A DNA stretch of 38,380 nt, taken from Williamsia sp. GTDB lineage: Bacteria; Actinomycetota; Actinomycetes; Mycobacteriales; Mycobacteriaceae. Made by a program: the position numbers and the translations under genes. The notes beneath the pieces were generated by a model that made no database searches, had not been told where the DNA came from, and saw only the letters and a program-made list of their open reading frames with translations. The DNA is taken from the NCBI RefSeq assembly GCF_016462415.1, contig NZ_JAEMTF010000039.1, forward strand, positions 1-38,380. Direction: 5' to 3'. Below are positions 18,894-29,469 of this stretch, piece by piece. Position 1 is the stretch's first letter. The number at the start of each line of letters is the position of its first letter.

Positions 18894-18899
18894 TAGGAT
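18894..18899 (+). promoter_or_regulatory. -10 element of ilvE (leaderless type)
   Basis: TAGGAT ends 6 nt before the ATG at 18906. There is no Shine-Dalgarno sequence, and the gene is separated from gcvT by 67 bp. Confidence 0.5.
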
Positions 18900-18905
18900 T
18901 GCCTG

Positions 18906-20009
18906 ATGACCGTGGAGTTCACCCGGACCGAGCACCCGAACCCGGCGTCGCTATCGCGACGTTCCGAGATCCTGTCTGCGCCGGGCTTCGGCAACTACTT
19001 CACCGACCACATGGTGAGCATCGACTGGGATGCCGACCGCGGATGGCACGACGCCTCGGTGGTGCCGTACGGGCCCATCTCTCTCGACCCGTCGGCGATG
19101 GTCCTGCACTACGCCCAGGAGATCTTCGAGGGACTCAAGGCGTACCGGCAGGCCGACGGCACCATCGCGTCGTTCCGCCCCGACGCCAACGCCCGTCGCC
19201 TGAACAACTCCGCGCGGCGACTCGCGATGCCCGAACTGCCCGAGGACGTCTTCCTCGGATCGCTGCGGGCACTGCTCGCCGCGGACCACGAGTGGGTCCC
19301 GGCGGCCGGCGGCGAGGACTCGCTCTACGTGCGACCTTTCATGTTCGCCACCGAGGCCGCTCTCGGGGTGCGTCCGTCCAACAGCTACCGCTATCTCGTC
19401 ATCGCCTCACCGGCGGGTGCGTACTTCCCGGGTGGCGTCAAGCCGGTCAGTGTCTGGTTGTCCTCGGAGTACGTCCGTGCCGCCCCCGGCGGGATCGGCG
19501 ACGCCAAGACCGGCGGTAATTACGCCGCGTCGTTGCTCGCCCAGGCGCAGGCCGCCGAGCACGGCTGCGAACAGGTCGTGTGGCTCGACGCCGTCGAGCG
19601 CCGCTTCATCGAGGAGATGGGCGGGATGAACCTGTTCTTCGTCCTCGGTTCCGGGGCCGACGCGCGGTTGGTCACCCCGGAGTTGTCCGGGTCGTTGCTG
19701 CCCGGCGTCACCCGTGACTCGCTGCTGGCCCTGTCGGTCGACGCGGGTATCGCCGTCGAGGAGCGCAAGGTGAGCAGTGAAGAGCTGCGCAAGGGCGTCG
19801 CCTCGGGCGACATCACCGAGGTCTTCGCCTGCGGCACCGCCGCGGTGATCACCCCGGTCGGCCGGGTCAAGGGTGACTCGGACGACTATCAGATCGGCGA
19901 CGGAACGCCCGGCGAGGTGACCACCGCGCTCCGCGACACACTCACCGGCATCCAGCGCGGCACGTTCGCCGACACCCACGGCTGGATGACCGAGCTCCAC
20001 CGGCCCTGA
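18906..20009 (+). CDS. ilvE: branched-chain amino acid aminotransferase
   Basis: This PLP enzyme (fold type IV) interconverts leucine, isoleucine and valine with their 2-oxo acids. It has 367 aa, the long BCAT form. Motifs include [35 protein letters not shown] and [20 protein letters not shown]. The PLP-binding Lys201 lies in [23 protein letters not shown] follows, as does [16 protein letters not shown] with the phosphate-binding Thr. The stop lies six bases from the stop of the convergent cobS, leaving no room for terminators of either gene. Confidence 0.96.
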   Translation: MTVEFTRTEHPNPASLSRRSEILSAPGFGNYFTDHMVSIDWDADRGWHDASVVPYGPISLDPSAMVLHYAQEIFEGLKAYRQADGTIASFRPDANARRLNNSARRLAMPELPEDVFLGSLRALLAADHEWVPAAGGEDSLYVRPFMFATEAALGVRPSNSYRYLVIASPAGAYFPGGVKPVSVWLSSEYVRAAPGGIGDAKTGGNYAASLLAQAQAAEHGCEQVVWLDAVERRFIEEMGGMNLFFVLGSGADARLVTPELSGSLLPGVTRDSLLALSVDAGIAVEERKVSSEELRKGVASGDITEVFACGTAAVITPVGRVKGDSDDYQIGDGTPGEVTTALRDTLTGIQRGTFADTHGWMTELHRP

Positions 20010-20015
20010 CCGGAG

Positions 20016-20774
20016 TCAGATCAGGAAACCGACCACCGCGACGGTCGTGCCGAGTTCGAGCACGGCCCCGAGGACGTCACCGTTGATGCCACCGAAGCGG
20101 CGCGCGCAGTGCGCCGACACCACCCAGGCGCCGGCCGTGATCACACCGACGACGATGAGCCCGCGCCACCAGACGTCGATGTCGACGAGGGCCGCGCCGA
20201 TGAGTGCGAGGACCGTCCAGACGACGATGGACCATCGTTGACTGTCCGCCACCAGCGCACCGAAACCGTTTGCCGCGGCGGATAATCCGCGTCGGCACGC
20301 GGTCAGTACGGCGACGCGGCCGAGTGCCACCGCGACCACGATGGACCACCATTCGTGTGAGTCGGCCAGCGTGCCGACCCCGGCGGCCTGCACCAGCAAC
20401 ACCACCAGCAGGGCGGCTGCCCCGAACGGTCCGACGCCGCCGCTGTGCATCACCTCGCGCGCCCGTTCGGGCGGTCCGTAACAGCCCAACCCGTCGACCG
20501 TGTCGGCCAGACCGTCGATGTGCATCCCACGCGTCAGCAACCCCAGCGCCGCGACGACCAGCGCGCCGACGACGATCGACGGCAGCTGCGACAGCGACAA
20601 CACCGCGGCGAGGCCGGCCGCGACCCCACCGAGCAGGATGCCGACCACCGGGGTCGCCGCGATCGCCCGCGCCGCGGCGGGCCGGTCGATCTCGACACGT
20701 GGTTGCGGTATCGGTAGGACGGTCAGCCACGACACGGCCAGATGAGTGCCGTGAACCGAGCGCGTCAGCGACAC
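20016..20774 (-). CDS. cobS: adenosylcobinamide-GDP ribazoletransferase (cobalamin synthase)
   Basis: CobS joins adenosylcobinamide-GDP to alpha-ribazole (phosphate) in the last steps of cobalamin assembly at the membrane. It is 252 aa and strongly hydrophobic, with about six membrane segments. The family signature HIDGLADTVDGLGCYG and the following HSGGVGPFGAAALLVVL are present, with FGGINGDVLGAVLELG near the C-terminus. The start GTG 20774 lies six bases after the cobU-cobT stop, so the genes form an operon. The fused protein upstream supplies both of its substrates. Confidence 0.94.
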   Translation of the reverse strand: MSLTRSVHGTHLAVSWLTVLPIPQPRVEIDRPAAARAIAATPVVGILLGGVAAGLAAVLSLSQLPSIVVGALVVAALGLLTRGMHIDGLADTVDGLGCYGPPERAREVMHSGGVGPFGAAALLVVLLVQAAGVGTLADSHEWWSIVVAVALGRVAVLTACRRGLSAAANGFGALVADSQRWSIVVWTVLALIGAALVDIDVWWRGLIVVGVITAGAWVVSAHCARRFGGINGDVLGAVLELGTTVAVVGFLI

Positions 20775-20780
20775 CGCGCG

Positions 20781-22577
20781 TCAGACGGGGGCGGGCGCCG
20801 CGGCATCGGCGTCGGAGACGCCGGCGTCTGCGAACGTCGCCATCGAGGCGAGGGTCGCGACCGCCGCCTGCACGATCGGCAACGCCGTCACCGCGCCGCT
20901 GCCCTCACCGAGCCGCATCGAGAACTCCAGGACCGGCTCGAGCCCCAACTGCCGCAACGCGATCGAGTGCGCGGGCTCGTCGGAACGATGCCCGGCCAGC
21001 CACCACTGGGCGGCGCCGGGCGCGAGATCCTCGGCGACCAACGCGGCCGCGGTCACCACCACCCCGTCGAGGATGACGGGGGTGCGTCGCAGTGCCGCCT
21101 GGGCGAGGAAACCCGCCATGGCGGCGATATCGGCCCCGGCGATCGCTGCGAGCAGTGCGATGGGGGAGCGCGAGACGGCGCGACCGCGACGCATCCCGTC
21201 ACGGATCGCAGCGGTCTTACGGATCCACCCGTCGTCGTCGACGCCGGTACCCCGTCCGACCACGACGACCGGCTCGGTGTCGGTGAGCACGCCGATCAGC
21301 GCCGCCGCCGGCGTCGTGTTGCCGATCCCCAGGTCGCCGGCGATGAGGAGGTCGACGCCCGAGTCGACGAGTTCGTCGGCGATCGCGCGTCCGTTGGCTA
21401 CCGCGGCGTTGGCCTCGGCTGCGGTGAGCGAGTCGGTGGTGCGCAGGTCCTGCGATCCGCGGCGGACCTTGAACCGACTCAGCGACGGGTCGAGGTCGGC
21501 GTCGACGGAGATGTCCTCGACACGGACCGTGGCGCCCGCGCGGTCGGCCAACACGTTGATCGCGGCGCCGCCCGCGCTGATGTTGGCCACCATCTGGGCG
21601 GTGACCTCGGGTGGGTAGGCCGAGACCCCCGCATGGGCGACGCCGTGGTCGCCGGCGAAGACGACGACGGTCGGGGTCCGGAAGGGTGCCGGGGGGCACG
21701 CGCCCTGACACGACGCCGCCCAGTTCGCGATCTCCTCGAGCCGACCGAGCGACCCGGCCGGCTTGGTCAGTTGCAGCTGACGGGCTTCCGCCTGTGCGGC
21801 GATGTGCCGCGACGGCGACTCGATCACGTCGAATTCGTCTGCGGCGCTGTGATGGTCGCCGACGGTGGCCGGGACCGACGCGACGGTGTCGGAGGAGGCT
21901 TCCGGTACGGTGTCGCGCTCGGTCGGCGCCTCGGCAGCGACGGATGCAGCCGCGACAGCGGCAGCGGTCGGTGCGGAGGTGATCTGCGTGTGGGTGTCGG
22001 CCGTCGCCGCCGATGGGGTCGCGGTCGCCGTGGCGACGGTGTCGCTGTCGGCGAGGTCGATGGGTCGTCCCGCGACCACCAGCACCACGCGGTCACAGGC
22101 CGCGGCGACGGCGGCATTGACACTGCCGAGTTCCTGCTGGAAGCGGCGACCCGACGGTGTCGGGGCCACCAGTGACAACCCGACCTCGGGGCTCACCAGC
22201 ACCAGATCACCCTCGAACGCGTCGATGGCGGCGCAGAGTTCGGTCGTCCGCGCGCTCAGGTCGACGGCCGGGTCATCCCAGCCGCCGACACTGTCGAGGT
22301 AGGACGACACCCAGTTGCCCAGGTCGTCGATCAGCGACGGCGTGGTGGCGTCGGCGCGCAGCGCTTCGGCGAGGTCACCGGTCTCGACGGTGGTCCAGGT
22401 GTCGGGTCGGCGTCGGCGGTGCCGGTCGATCCGTGCACTCCACTCGGGATCGCCGGTGGCGGGGGTCACGGCGGTCGCGAGGTAGCGGACCGACTCCGCG
22501 CCGTCCGCCGCCGCGATCACGTCCTCCGCATACGCCGACTTCCCTGAGTGAATACCACCCAGTATCAACGTCCGCAT
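20781..22577 (-). CDS. fused CobU (cobinamide kinase/guanylyltransferase) - CobT (DMB phosphoribosyltransferase)
   Basis: A 598-aa protein joins two cobalamin nucleotide-loop enzymes. Residues 1-174 are CobU: P-loop [12 protein letters not shown] (7-18), [13 protein letters not shown] (His53 in the place of the guanylylated His), [23 protein letters not shown] and [10 protein letters not shown]. Residues 175-248 are an Ala/Thr/Ser-rich linker. Residues 249-598 are Cob[57 protein letters not shown] and the catalytic Glu558 in LGEGSGA. All active-site motifs look intact. The start ATG 22577 lies five bases after the DUF3043 stop. Further upstream starts would overlap that gene. M. tuberculosis has the two activities as separate, distant genes (recalled). 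Confidence 0.93.
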   Translation of the reverse strand: MRTLILGGIHSGKSAYAEDVIAAADGAESVRYLATAVTPATGDPEWSARIDRHRRRRPDTWTTVETGDLAEALRADATTPSLIDDLGNWVSSYLDSVGGWDDPAVDLSARTTELCAAIDAFEGDLVLVSPEVGLSLVAPTPSGRRFQQELGSVNAAVAAACDRVVLVVAGRPIDLADSDTVATATATPSAATADTHTQITSAPTAAAVAAASVAAEAPTERDTVPEASSDTVASVPATVGDHHSAADEFDVIESPSRHIAAQAEARQLQLTKPAGSLGRLEEIANWAASCQGACPPAPFRTPTVVVFAGDHGVAHAGVSAYPPEVTAQMVANISAGGAAINVLADRAGATVRVEDISVDADLDPSLSRFKVRRGSQDLRTTDSLTAAEANAAVANGRAIADELVDSGVDLLIAGDLGIGNTTPAAALIGVLTDTEPVVVVGRGTGVDDDGWIRKTAAIRDGMRRGRAVSRSPIALLAAIAGADIAAMAGFLAQAALRRTPVILDGVVVTAAALVAEDLAPGAAQWWLAGHRSDEPAHSIALRQLGLEPVLEFSMRLGEGSGAVTALPIVQAAVATLASMATFADAGVSDADAAAPAPV

Positions 22578-22582
22578 GTGGC

Positions 22583-23263
22583 TCAGACCGCGTCGCCGGG
22601 CTTGACCTGGGGACGGGGGGCACGCATGAAACGCATCTGCATCGATCGGCTGAAGGAATACCAACCCAGCTTGAAGCCGCCGTCGGGGGTGTCCGGGAAG
22701 CGTTCGCGCACACGGTTGTTGACGATCCGACCGAGGATCACGCCGTCGATGATCAGGAACACCGCGAAGATAAGCATCAGCAGCGTCGCGTAGACGGCGA
22801 TGGCGGGCAGGAACATGATCACGATGAGCAGCACGGCGAACGGCATGAACAGGCCGGCGAAGTTGCGGCGGGAGTCGACGATCTCGCGGGCGAACTTGCG
22901 CACCGGGCCCTTGTCGCGGGGCATCAGGTACTTCTCGTCGCCGTCCATCATCTTCTGGCGCTGTTCGGCGCGCGCGGAGCGGCGACTGTCGGACTGCTGC
23001 TTGCGCTCGTCTCGGCTGAGCTTGGCCCCGCCGAGTTCCTTCTTGCGGGCGCGGGCCTCGGCGCGCGTCTGAGGCGCAGGGGCGACAGGTCCGCGACGAC
23101 GCCCCTCGGCGTCACGCCGTCGAGGTGTCGGTCGACCCTTGCCCTCGGTCTGCTTGCGTGTGGTGACGGTGGAGGCCGCGCTCTGACCTGCCCCGTCGTC
23201 CGCGCTCGCGGTGTCGCCGGCAGCACTCGCCGACGTCTCGTCCTTCTTCCAGGGCAGCTTCAC
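22583..23263 (-). CDS. DUF3043 family membrane protein
   Basis: This 226-aa protein has a long charged N-terminal half (about 1-130, rich in Arg, Lys and Asp/Glu, probably disordered). Two adjacent membrane helices follow (about 136-157 and 158-178), then a short tail ending [13 protein letters not shown]. This matches the actinobacterial family DUF3043 (Rv2206, recalled). No enzyme motif is visible and the function is unknown. It is the first gene of the operon with cobU-cobT and cobS, which is why it may matter for cobalamin. The start is GTG 23263, with a -10 element six bases upstream. Confidence 0.87.
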   Translation of the reverse strand: MKLPWKKDETSASAAGDTASADDGAGQSAASTVTTRKQTEGKGRPTPRRRDAEGRRRGPVAPAPQTRAEARARKKELGGAKLSRDERKQQSDSRRSARAEQRQKMMDGDEKYLMPRDKGPVRKFAREIVDSRRNFAGLFMPFAVLLIVIMFLPAIAVYATLLMLIFAVFLIIDGVILGRIVNNRVRERFPDTPDGGFKLGWYSFSRSMQMRFMRAPRPQVKPGDAV

Positions 23264-23269
23264 CAGACC

Positions 23270-23275
23270 AGGATA
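23270..23275 (-). promoter_or_regulatory. -10 element of the DUF3043-cob operon (leaderless type)
   Basis: TATCCT on the minus strand ends 6 nt before the GTG at 23263. It shares a 103-bp divergent region with the glycerate kinase promoter. No cobalamin riboswitch is present because there is no leader. Confidence 0.5.
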
Positions 23276-23354
23276 TTTGATCGCGCCCCGGGCGTCGGCA
23301 TCGGCGGCAGATCGGGACCGCTTCGCGTGATCTGCCGATCGGCCGCGGGCGCCC

Positions 23355-23360
23355 TATGCT
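23355..23360 (+). promoter_or_regulatory. -10 element of the glycerate kinase gene (leaderless type)
   Basis: TATGCT ends 6 nt before the ATG at 23367, with no ribosome binding site. Confidence 0.5.
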
Positions 23361-23366
23361 CACGCC

Positions 23367-24443
23367 ATGCGGGCCCTGATCGCTCCGGATTCCTTCGGTG
23401 ACACCCTCACGGCGGTGCAGGCCGCCGACGCCATCGCGACGGGGTGGTCACGTGCCCGACCCGATGACCAGCTGGTGTGCGCGCCGCTCTCGGACGGCGG
23501 CCCCGGTTTCGTCGACGTGCTGGCGGCCCGCTTCGGCCGGCTGATCACCACGACCGTCCCCGGACCGCTCGGCGACCCGGTCGACGCGCAGTGGCTCATC
23601 GACGACACCGGCGACACCGTCACGGCCTACATCGAGTGCGCCCAGGCGTGTGGCCTCCACCTCGTGGGCTCGCGTTCACCGAGCGCCGCGTTCGCCGCCT
23701 CGACCCGGGGCGTCGGCGATCTGGTCTCCGCCGCCGCGGCCGCAGGCGCGCAGCGGATCGTCGTCGGCCTCGGGGGATCGGCGAGCACCGACGGCGGCTC
23801 CGGGTTGATCGCCGCACTCGCGGGTCCCGCCCCGTCCGATCCGCGGACGGCAGCAGATCGTCTCGCCGGAATGGATCTCGTGGCGGCGTCCGATGTCGAC
23901 AACCCGATGCTGGGTCCGAAGGGTGCGGCCGCGGTGTTCGGGCCGCAGAAGGGCGCAGACCCGGCCATGGTGGCCGCTCTTGAGGACCGTCTGGCGGCAT
24001 GGAACGCCACCTTGACCGCGCTCGCGGGCTGCGACATCGCCGAGGAGCCCGGCGCAGGCGCGGCCGGTGGGCTGGGAGCCGCGCTCATCGCGCTCGGCGC
24101 CCGACGGGTGTCGGGGGCCACGGTGATCGCCACCGCGATCGGACTCGACGAACTCGTCGCCGACGCCGACCTGCTGATCACCGGTGAGGGCAAGTTCGAC
24201 CACCAGACGCTGCAGGGCAAAGTCGTCTCCGCGGTGGCGACGGCCGCCGCCCGCCGCGACCTGCCGACCGTGGTGTTCGCGGGCCAGGTGGTCCTGACCG
24301 GTGCCGAGCTGGCCTCGGCCGGGATCGCGCAGGCCCACGCGATCGTCGACATCGCCGAGTCGACACAGCACGCCATGGACGATGCGGGGCCGTTGTTGAC
24401 CCGCCTCGCCGAGCAGGCCGGACTCGCCTGGAGGCGGGAATAG
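23367..24443 (+). CDS. glycerate kinase (GlxK family)
   Basis: This enzyme of the GlxK/GarK fold phosphorylates D-glycerate, in this family generally to 2-phosphoglycerate, feeding photorespiration-like or glyoxylate-derived carbon into glycolysis. It has 358 aa. Motifs are IAPDSFGDTLTAVQAADAI (the family usually has APDSFKGSLSA), PLSDGGPGFVDVL and VGLGGSASTDGGSGLIAAL. Others are EEPGAGAAGGLGAALIALGA and LLITGEGKFDHQTLQGKV. In the first motif Gly replaces the usual Lys (SFGD versus SFKG), which may alter catalysis. M. tuberculosis has Rv2205c here (recalled). The stop is 96 bp upstream of the Fe-S gene. Confidence 0.9.
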   Translation: MRALIAPDSFGDTLTAVQAADAIATGWSRARPDDQLVCAPLSDGGPGFVDVLAARFGRLITTTVPGPLGDPVDAQWLIDDTGDTVTAYIECAQACGLHLVGSRSPSAAFAASTRGVGDLVSAAAAAGAQRIVVGLGGSASTDGGSGLIAALAGPAPSDPRTAADRLAGMDLVAASDVDNPMLGPKGAAAVFGPQKGADPAMVAALEDRLAAWNATLTALAGCDIAEEPGAGAAGGLGAALIALGARRVSGATVIATAIGLDELVADADLLITGEGKFDHQTLQGKVVSAVATAAARRDLPTVVFAGQVVLTGAELASAGIAQAHAIVDIAESTQHAMDDAGPLLTRLAEQAGLAWRRE

Positions 24444-24539
24444 GACTCATGGGGGTACCGTTGTCGATGAGAAGCACGACGACGTACGGATGTCGAGACA
24501 CTCCGTCATCCACAGTCTGCAGACCGAGGAGATCCCGCA

Positions 24540-24917
24540 ATGACCGTTGAGAACCAGGTTGAGCACGCGCACACCGCCACCGAGCCCGCTACCGGCGGCA
24601 TCGTTCTGACCGATGCGGCCGCATCGAAGGCCAAGGCCCTGCTCGACCAGGAGGGTCGTGACGACCTGTCCCTGCGTATCGCCGTCCAGCCCGGTGGCTG
24701 TGCCGGTCTGCGTTACCAGCTCTTCTTCGACGACCGCAGCCTCGACGGCGACGTCGTGTCCGACTTCGGCGGCGTGAAGCTCGCGGTCGATCGCATGAGC
24801 TCGCCGTACGTCCAGGGCGCGCAGATCGACTTCGTCGACACGATCGAGAAGCAGGGCTTCACGATCGACAACCCGAACGCGACCGGCAGCTGCGCCTGCG
24901 GAGACTCGTTCAACTGA
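24540..24917 (+). CDS. erpA: iron-sulfur cluster insertion protein (IscA/ErpA family)
   Basis: This 125-aa HesB/IscA-type protein carries and delivers Fe-S clusters to target proteins. The three cluster cysteines are present in the standard places: GGCAGLRYQLFFDD and the C-terminal GSCACGDSF. The N-terminal tail (about 20 residues) is longer than in E. coli IscA and polar. A good Shine-Dalgarno sequence, GAGGAG, lies eight bases before ATG 24540, unlike the leaderless neighbours. Likely clients nearby in the genome are LipA and the Rieske protein QcrA, but this is inference. Confidence 0.93.
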   Translation: MTVENQVEHAHTATEPATGGIVLTDAAASKAKALLDQEGRDDLSLRIAVQPGGCAGLRYQLFFDDRSLDGDVVSDFGGVKLAVDRMSSPYVQGAQIDFVDTIEKQGFTIDNPNATGSCACGDSFN

Positions 24918-24959
24918 TCTACCGGTAGTCGGCCCGTGGCGGCCGACCTGCACCACCGC

Positions 24960-24993
24960 CTGTGGCCCACCTCGGAAGCGAGGTGGGCCACAG
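24960..24993 (+). terminator. strong hairpin downstream of erpA
   Basis: A perfect 15-bp stem (CTGTGGCCCACCTCG, loop GAAG, CGAGGTGGGCCACAG) begins 43 bp after the erpA stop. There is no U-tract, so termination would rely on the stem alone. A smaller 7-bp hairpin precedes it at 24928-24947. Confidence 0.65.
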
Positions 24994-25001
24994 TCGTGAA
25001 G

Positions 25002-25007
25002 TAGCGT
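25002..25007 (+). promoter_or_regulatory. possible -10 element of adoK
   Basis: TAGCGT lies just after the hairpin and would give a ~75-nt leader. The 171-bp gap between erpA and adoK holds nothing else apart from the hairpin and the ribosome binding site. Confidence 0.3.
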
Positions 25008-25010
25008 TGA

Positions 25011-26063
<1,053 letters not shown>

Positions 26064-26080
26064 TCTCCTCTGCAGACCAC

Positions 26081-26120
26081 GAAAAAGCCGGCCGATGTGG
26101 AAGCATCGGCCGGCTTTTTC
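26081..26120. terminator. bidirectional intrinsic terminator between adoK and asnB
   Basis: A perfect 17-bp inverted repeat, GAAAAAGCCGGCCGATG / loop TGGAAG / CATCGGCCGGCTTTTTC, lies between the two convergent stops. It gives a T-run on both strands, so it can end transcripts from either side. Confidence 0.92.
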
Positions 26121-26129
26121 GTCTCGGAG

Positions 26130-28058
26130 CTACAGCTTGACGGGGTAGGTGTGGTCGGAGATGTCGGGCACCAACGTCTTCTCGACGAAGATGGCGTGCC
26201 ACACCATGAACACGAGGATCGTCCAGAGCCGCCGACTGTTGTCGACCGTGCCCGCCCGGTGCTCGTCGAGCATGTTGAACACCGCCGCCCGGTTGAAGAT
26301 GTGATCGGTCTGCGACGCCGTCACGGTCTCGCGCGCCCAGTCGTACAGCTCGGTCCCGGCGAGCCAATGCCGCAGCGGCACCGGGAAACCCAGCTTCTTG
26401 CGGTGCAGCACATGCGCCGGGACGATCTGCTCGAGCGCCTTGCGCAGCGCGTACTTGGTGGTCCCGTGCGAGATCTTCTGGTCGGTGGGTAGCCGGCGCG
26501 CGACCTCGAACACCTCGGGATCGAGGAACGGAACGCGCAGTTCCAGCGAGTTGGCCATGGTGATCTTGTCGGCCTTGACGAGGATGTCGCCCCGCAGCCA
26601 CGTGAACAGGTCGATGTGCTGCATCCGCGCGACGGGATCCCAGCCGCGCGTGGTCGCGTAGATGTCGGCGGTGACATCGGTGTGCGTCCACTCCGGCCGG
26701 TAGCTGCGCAGCACCGACCGCAGACGTGCGTCGTCGAAGCTGCGTGCGTTGCCGTAGTACCGCTCCTCGAGCGGCATCGACCCTCGGTGCAGGAGGCTCT
26801 TGCCGCGCGTTCCCTCCGGGATGCGTTCAGACAATCGGCCTGCGGCGGACCGCAGTCCGGCGGGGAGTCGCTCGAACGGTCGCAGCGACAGCGGCTCCTT
26901 GTAGATCGTGTAGCCGCCGAACAGCTCGTCGGCGCCCTCGCCGGACAGCACGACCTTGACGTGCTTCCGTGCCTCCTTGGCCACGAAGTACAGCGGTACC
27001 AGGGCCGGATCGGCGACGGGATCGTCGAGGTACCAGACGATCTCGGGGATCGAGGCGGCGAACTCGGCCGGTCCGACGACCTTGACGACGTGGCGCGCAC
27101 CGATGGCCGCGGCGGACTCGGCCGCGACGTCGACCTCGGAATACCCCTGCCGCTCGAATCCGGTGGTGAACGTGATCAGGTCGGGGTTGTGCCGGATGGC
27201 CAGCGCCGCGATGGCCGTGGAGTCGATGCCGCCGGACAGGAACGATCCGACGGTGACGTCGGCGCGCATGTGCTTGGCCACCGAATCCGAGAGTGCCTCG
27301 GCGATCTCGTCATAGCGGGCCTGCTCACCACCGACCGCGAAGGGCCTGCTCTCGAACTGCGGGGTGAAGTACCGGTGGGTCTGCGGACGTGACCCGGGCG
27401 TCAGGGTGGCGTGCGTACCGGACTCGAGCCGGGTGATGTCGGTGTGCAGCGTCTCGGGCTCGGGGACGTACTGCAGGACCGTGTAGTGCTCGATGGCGCG
27501 GTCGTCGAGACGCTCGCCGAGGCCGACGCGACCGAGCAGCTCCAGCAGGCTCTTCTTCTCGCTGCCGAACACGGTGCCGCGCGGGCCGGTGGCGATGAAC
27601 AGCGGCTTGATGCCGAAGGGGTCGCGGGCCAGGAAGAGACTGCGCTTCTCGGTGTCCCAGATCGCGAAGGCGAACATGCCGCGCAGACGTGCGACCGAAT
27701 CGGCGCCCCAGTAGTGGAACGCCGCCACGATGGCCTCGCCGTCGCCCTCGGTGCGGAAGACCGCGCCCTCGTCGGCGGTGAGCTGGGCGCGCAGCTCGAG
27801 GTAGTTGTAGATCTCGCCGTTGAACACCATGGCGTAGCGGTCGGGCGACTCCGGGGGACCCCAGCGCAACGGCTGGTGGGAGTGCTCGATGTCGATGAAC
27901 GCCAAGCGGTTGAACCCGAACGCGACGTCGGCGTCGCTCCAGGTGCCGCCCGGCTCGTCCGGACCCCGGTGGCGCATGCAATGCGACGCGGCGGCGACCA
28001 GCTCACGGGCAGAGGCAGCCGATGAATCACTTGTCAGCAGGCCCAGCAGACCACACAC
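26130..28058 (-). CDS. asnB: asparagine synthase (glutamine-hydrolysing)
   Basis: AsnB transfers ammonia from glutamine to an AMP-activated aspartate, or to another carboxylate in some actinobacterial relatives. The protein has 642 aa. The start GTG 28058 puts the nucleophile cysteine at position 2 (VCGLLGLL), as required after removal of the first residue. The class II amidotransferase half has HRGPDEPG, FGFNRLAFIDIE and AMVFNGEIYNYLELR. The synthetase half has the PP-loop SGGIDST (275-281), VVLSGEGADELFGGY and KADKITMANSLELRVPFLD. In mycobacteria this enzyme has been proposed to amidate diaminopimelate in peptidoglycan, so the exact acceptor is open. It is divergent from ctaC. Confidence 0.94.
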   Translation of the reverse strand: MCGLLGLLTSDSSAASARELVAAASHCMRHRGPDEPGGTWSDADVAFGFNRLAFIDIEHSHQPLRWGPPESPDRYAMVFNGEIYNYLELRAQLTADEGAVFRTEGDGEAIVAAFHYWGADSVARLRGMFAFAIWDTEKRSLFLARDPFGIKPLFIATGPRGTVFGSEKKSLLELLGRVGLGERLDDRAIEHYTVLQYVPEPETLHTDITRLESGTHATLTPGSRPQTHRYFTPQFESRPFAVGGEQARYDEIAEALSDSVAKHMRADVTVGSFLSGGIDSTAIAALAIRHNPDLITFTTGFERQGYSEVDVAAESAAAIGARHVVKVVGPAEFAASIPEIVWYLDDPVADPALVPLYFVAKEARKHVKVVLSGEGADELFGGYTIYKEPLSLRPFERLPAGLRSAAGRLSERIPEGTRGKSLLHRGSMPLEERYYGNARSFDDARLRSVLRSYRPEWTHTDVTADIYATTRGWDPVARMQHIDLFTWLRGDILVKADKITMANSLELRVPFLDPEVFEVARRLPTDQKISHGTTKYALRKALEQIVPAHVLHRKKLGFPVPLRHWLAGTELYDWARETVTASQTDHIFNRAAVFNMLDEHRAGTVDNSRRLWTILVFMVWHAIFVEKTLVPDISDHTYPVKL

Positions 28059-28230
28059 GCGTTTTGCCTCGATTCGACCACCGAGCCAGGGGTGATCCGA
28101 CGGCACCGGACGTGGCCGCCGGACGGCTCGGACGTCGTCGAGTATGCCGCACCGCGGGCCCGTCCCGGTGTCGGCGCGGGTGAGCTCGCGCGTGTGCAAA
28201 CCCCGATCACGAAACTCCGACCGACTTGGT

Positions 28231-28243
28231 CTACGCTGCGTAG
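28231..28243. promoter_or_regulatory. palindrome in the asnB-ctaC intergenic region
   Basis: CTACGC-T-GCGTAG is a 6+1+6 palindrome in a 268-bp gap that otherwise shows no gene. It contains a TACGCT hexamer that could be the ctaC -10 element (leader about 83 nt) or an operator overlapping it. Confidence 0.35.
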
Positions 28244-28326
28244 TACTGGGCTGTGCGCTTGGAGTAGGGGCTTTTCCCGACTCGGCGGCAGCGCTGGGAA
28301 CTGCGTGAAATGACAGGCGGGAAGGC

Positions 28327-29469
28327 GTGACAGTGACACACGGTGGACGGCCCCGAGCAGCGACGTCCGGCAGCAGCCGGAGACGACTGAAGAGGGTCTC
28401 GGCACTGCTCGTTCTCGGGCTCGGTGCGCTCCTGATGTCGGGGTGCAGCGCCTCGGAGGCAATGCGTTTCGGCTGGCCCGAGGGCGTCACGCCCGAGGCC
28501 GAGGACATGCGGCATCTGTGGACGTGGTCGGTGATCGCGGCTCTGCTGATGGGCGTGATCGTCTGGGCCCTGACGTTCTGGACCATCTCGTTCCACCGCC
28601 GCAAGGGCACCGGCAAGCTCAGCCAGGAGGACGAGTTCCCCCGCCAGACGGCCTACAACGTGCCGCTGGAGCTGACCTACACGGCGATCCCGTTCGTGAT
28701 CATCGCGGTGCTGTTCTACTTCACGATCATCGTGCAGAACAGCGTCGAGACGAAGAAGGCCGATCCGGCCGTCGTGGTGGATGTCACCGCATTCCAGTGG
28801 AACTGGAAGTTCGGTTACCGCACCGTCGACATGTCCGACGGCTCCAAGTACGACGGTTTCGAGCGCAACGGCAGCCCGTACGAGATCCAGCGCGCCGAGC
28901 TCAACGAAGAGGGCGAAGAGAAGCCGTTGCCGGCCAACGGTCGTGACGACGACATCCGCAACTACCTCAAGTTCGACCGCATCGAGACCGTCGGCACGTC
29001 CGACGAGATCCCGGTCCTGGTCCTACCGGTCGGTGAGCGCATCGAGTTCGAGCAGGCGTCGGCCGACGTCATCCACTCGTTCTGGGTGCCCGAGTTCCTG
29101 TTCAAGCGCGACGTCATGCCGTTCCCGAAGCAGAACCACACCGACAACCGGTGGCAGGTCAGCTCGATCGACAAGACCGGTGCCTTCGTCGGGCGATGTG
29201 CGGAGATGTGTGGCACGTACCACTCGATGATGAACTTCGAGGTGCGGGCGGTGAGCAAGGAGAAGTTCAACTCCTACATCACCTACCGGGCGTCGAACCC
29301 GAACGCGACGAACGCGCAGGCGCTGCAGAGCATCTGTGAGACGCCCGTCTCGGTGACGACACATCCGTTCGACACCCGTCGCAGCACGGACGGGTCCAAC
29401 GGCCCGACGAGCAACGGTGACACCAGCAACACCTCATTGCCCGGCTGCACGGTAGGAGCCCTCCAGTGA
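28327..29469 (+). CDS. ctaC: cytochrome c oxidase subunit II (aa3 type), lipoprotein
   Basis: Subunit II carries the CuA centre that takes electrons from the cytochrome cc of the bc1 complex and passes them to heme a. The protein has 380 aa. A signal peptide ends in LLMSGC (Cys40, lipobox), two membrane helices follow (about 66-90 and 115-138), then the external cupredoxin domain. The CuA ligands are His250, Cys291, Glu293, Cys295, His299 and Met302 ([10 protein letters not shown] and [12 protein letters not shown]). An Asp/Glu-rich insertion at 170-215 is typical of actinobacterial CtaC. GTG 28327 is used; GTG 28333 has the better spacing (7 nt) from GGGAAGG and may be the true start. The stop overlaps ctaF by four bases. 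Confidence 0.96.
   Translation: MTVTHGGRPRAATSGSSRRRLKRVSALLVLGLGALLMSGCSASEAMRFGWPEGVTPEAEDMRHLWTWSVIAALLMGVIVWALTFWTISFHRRKGTGKLSQEDEFPRQTAYNVPLELTYTAIPFVIIAVLFYFTIIVQNSVETKKADPAVVVDVTAFQWNWKFGYRTVDMSDGSKYDGFERNGSPYEIQRAELNEEGEEKPLPANGRDDDIRNYLKFDRIETVGTSDEIPVLVLPVGERIEFEQASADVIHSFWVPEFLFKRDVMPFPKQNHTDNRWQVSSIDKTGAFVGRCAEMCGTYHSMMNFEVRAVSKEKFNSYITYRASNPNATNAQALQSICETPVSVTTHPFDTRRSTDGSNGPTSNGDTSNTSLPGCTVGALQ

Noticed and set aside
28059-28616. Longer N-terminus for AsnB
   Set aside because: The nucleophile cysteine must be residue 2, which fixes the start at GTG 28058. The extension is antisense to ctaC.
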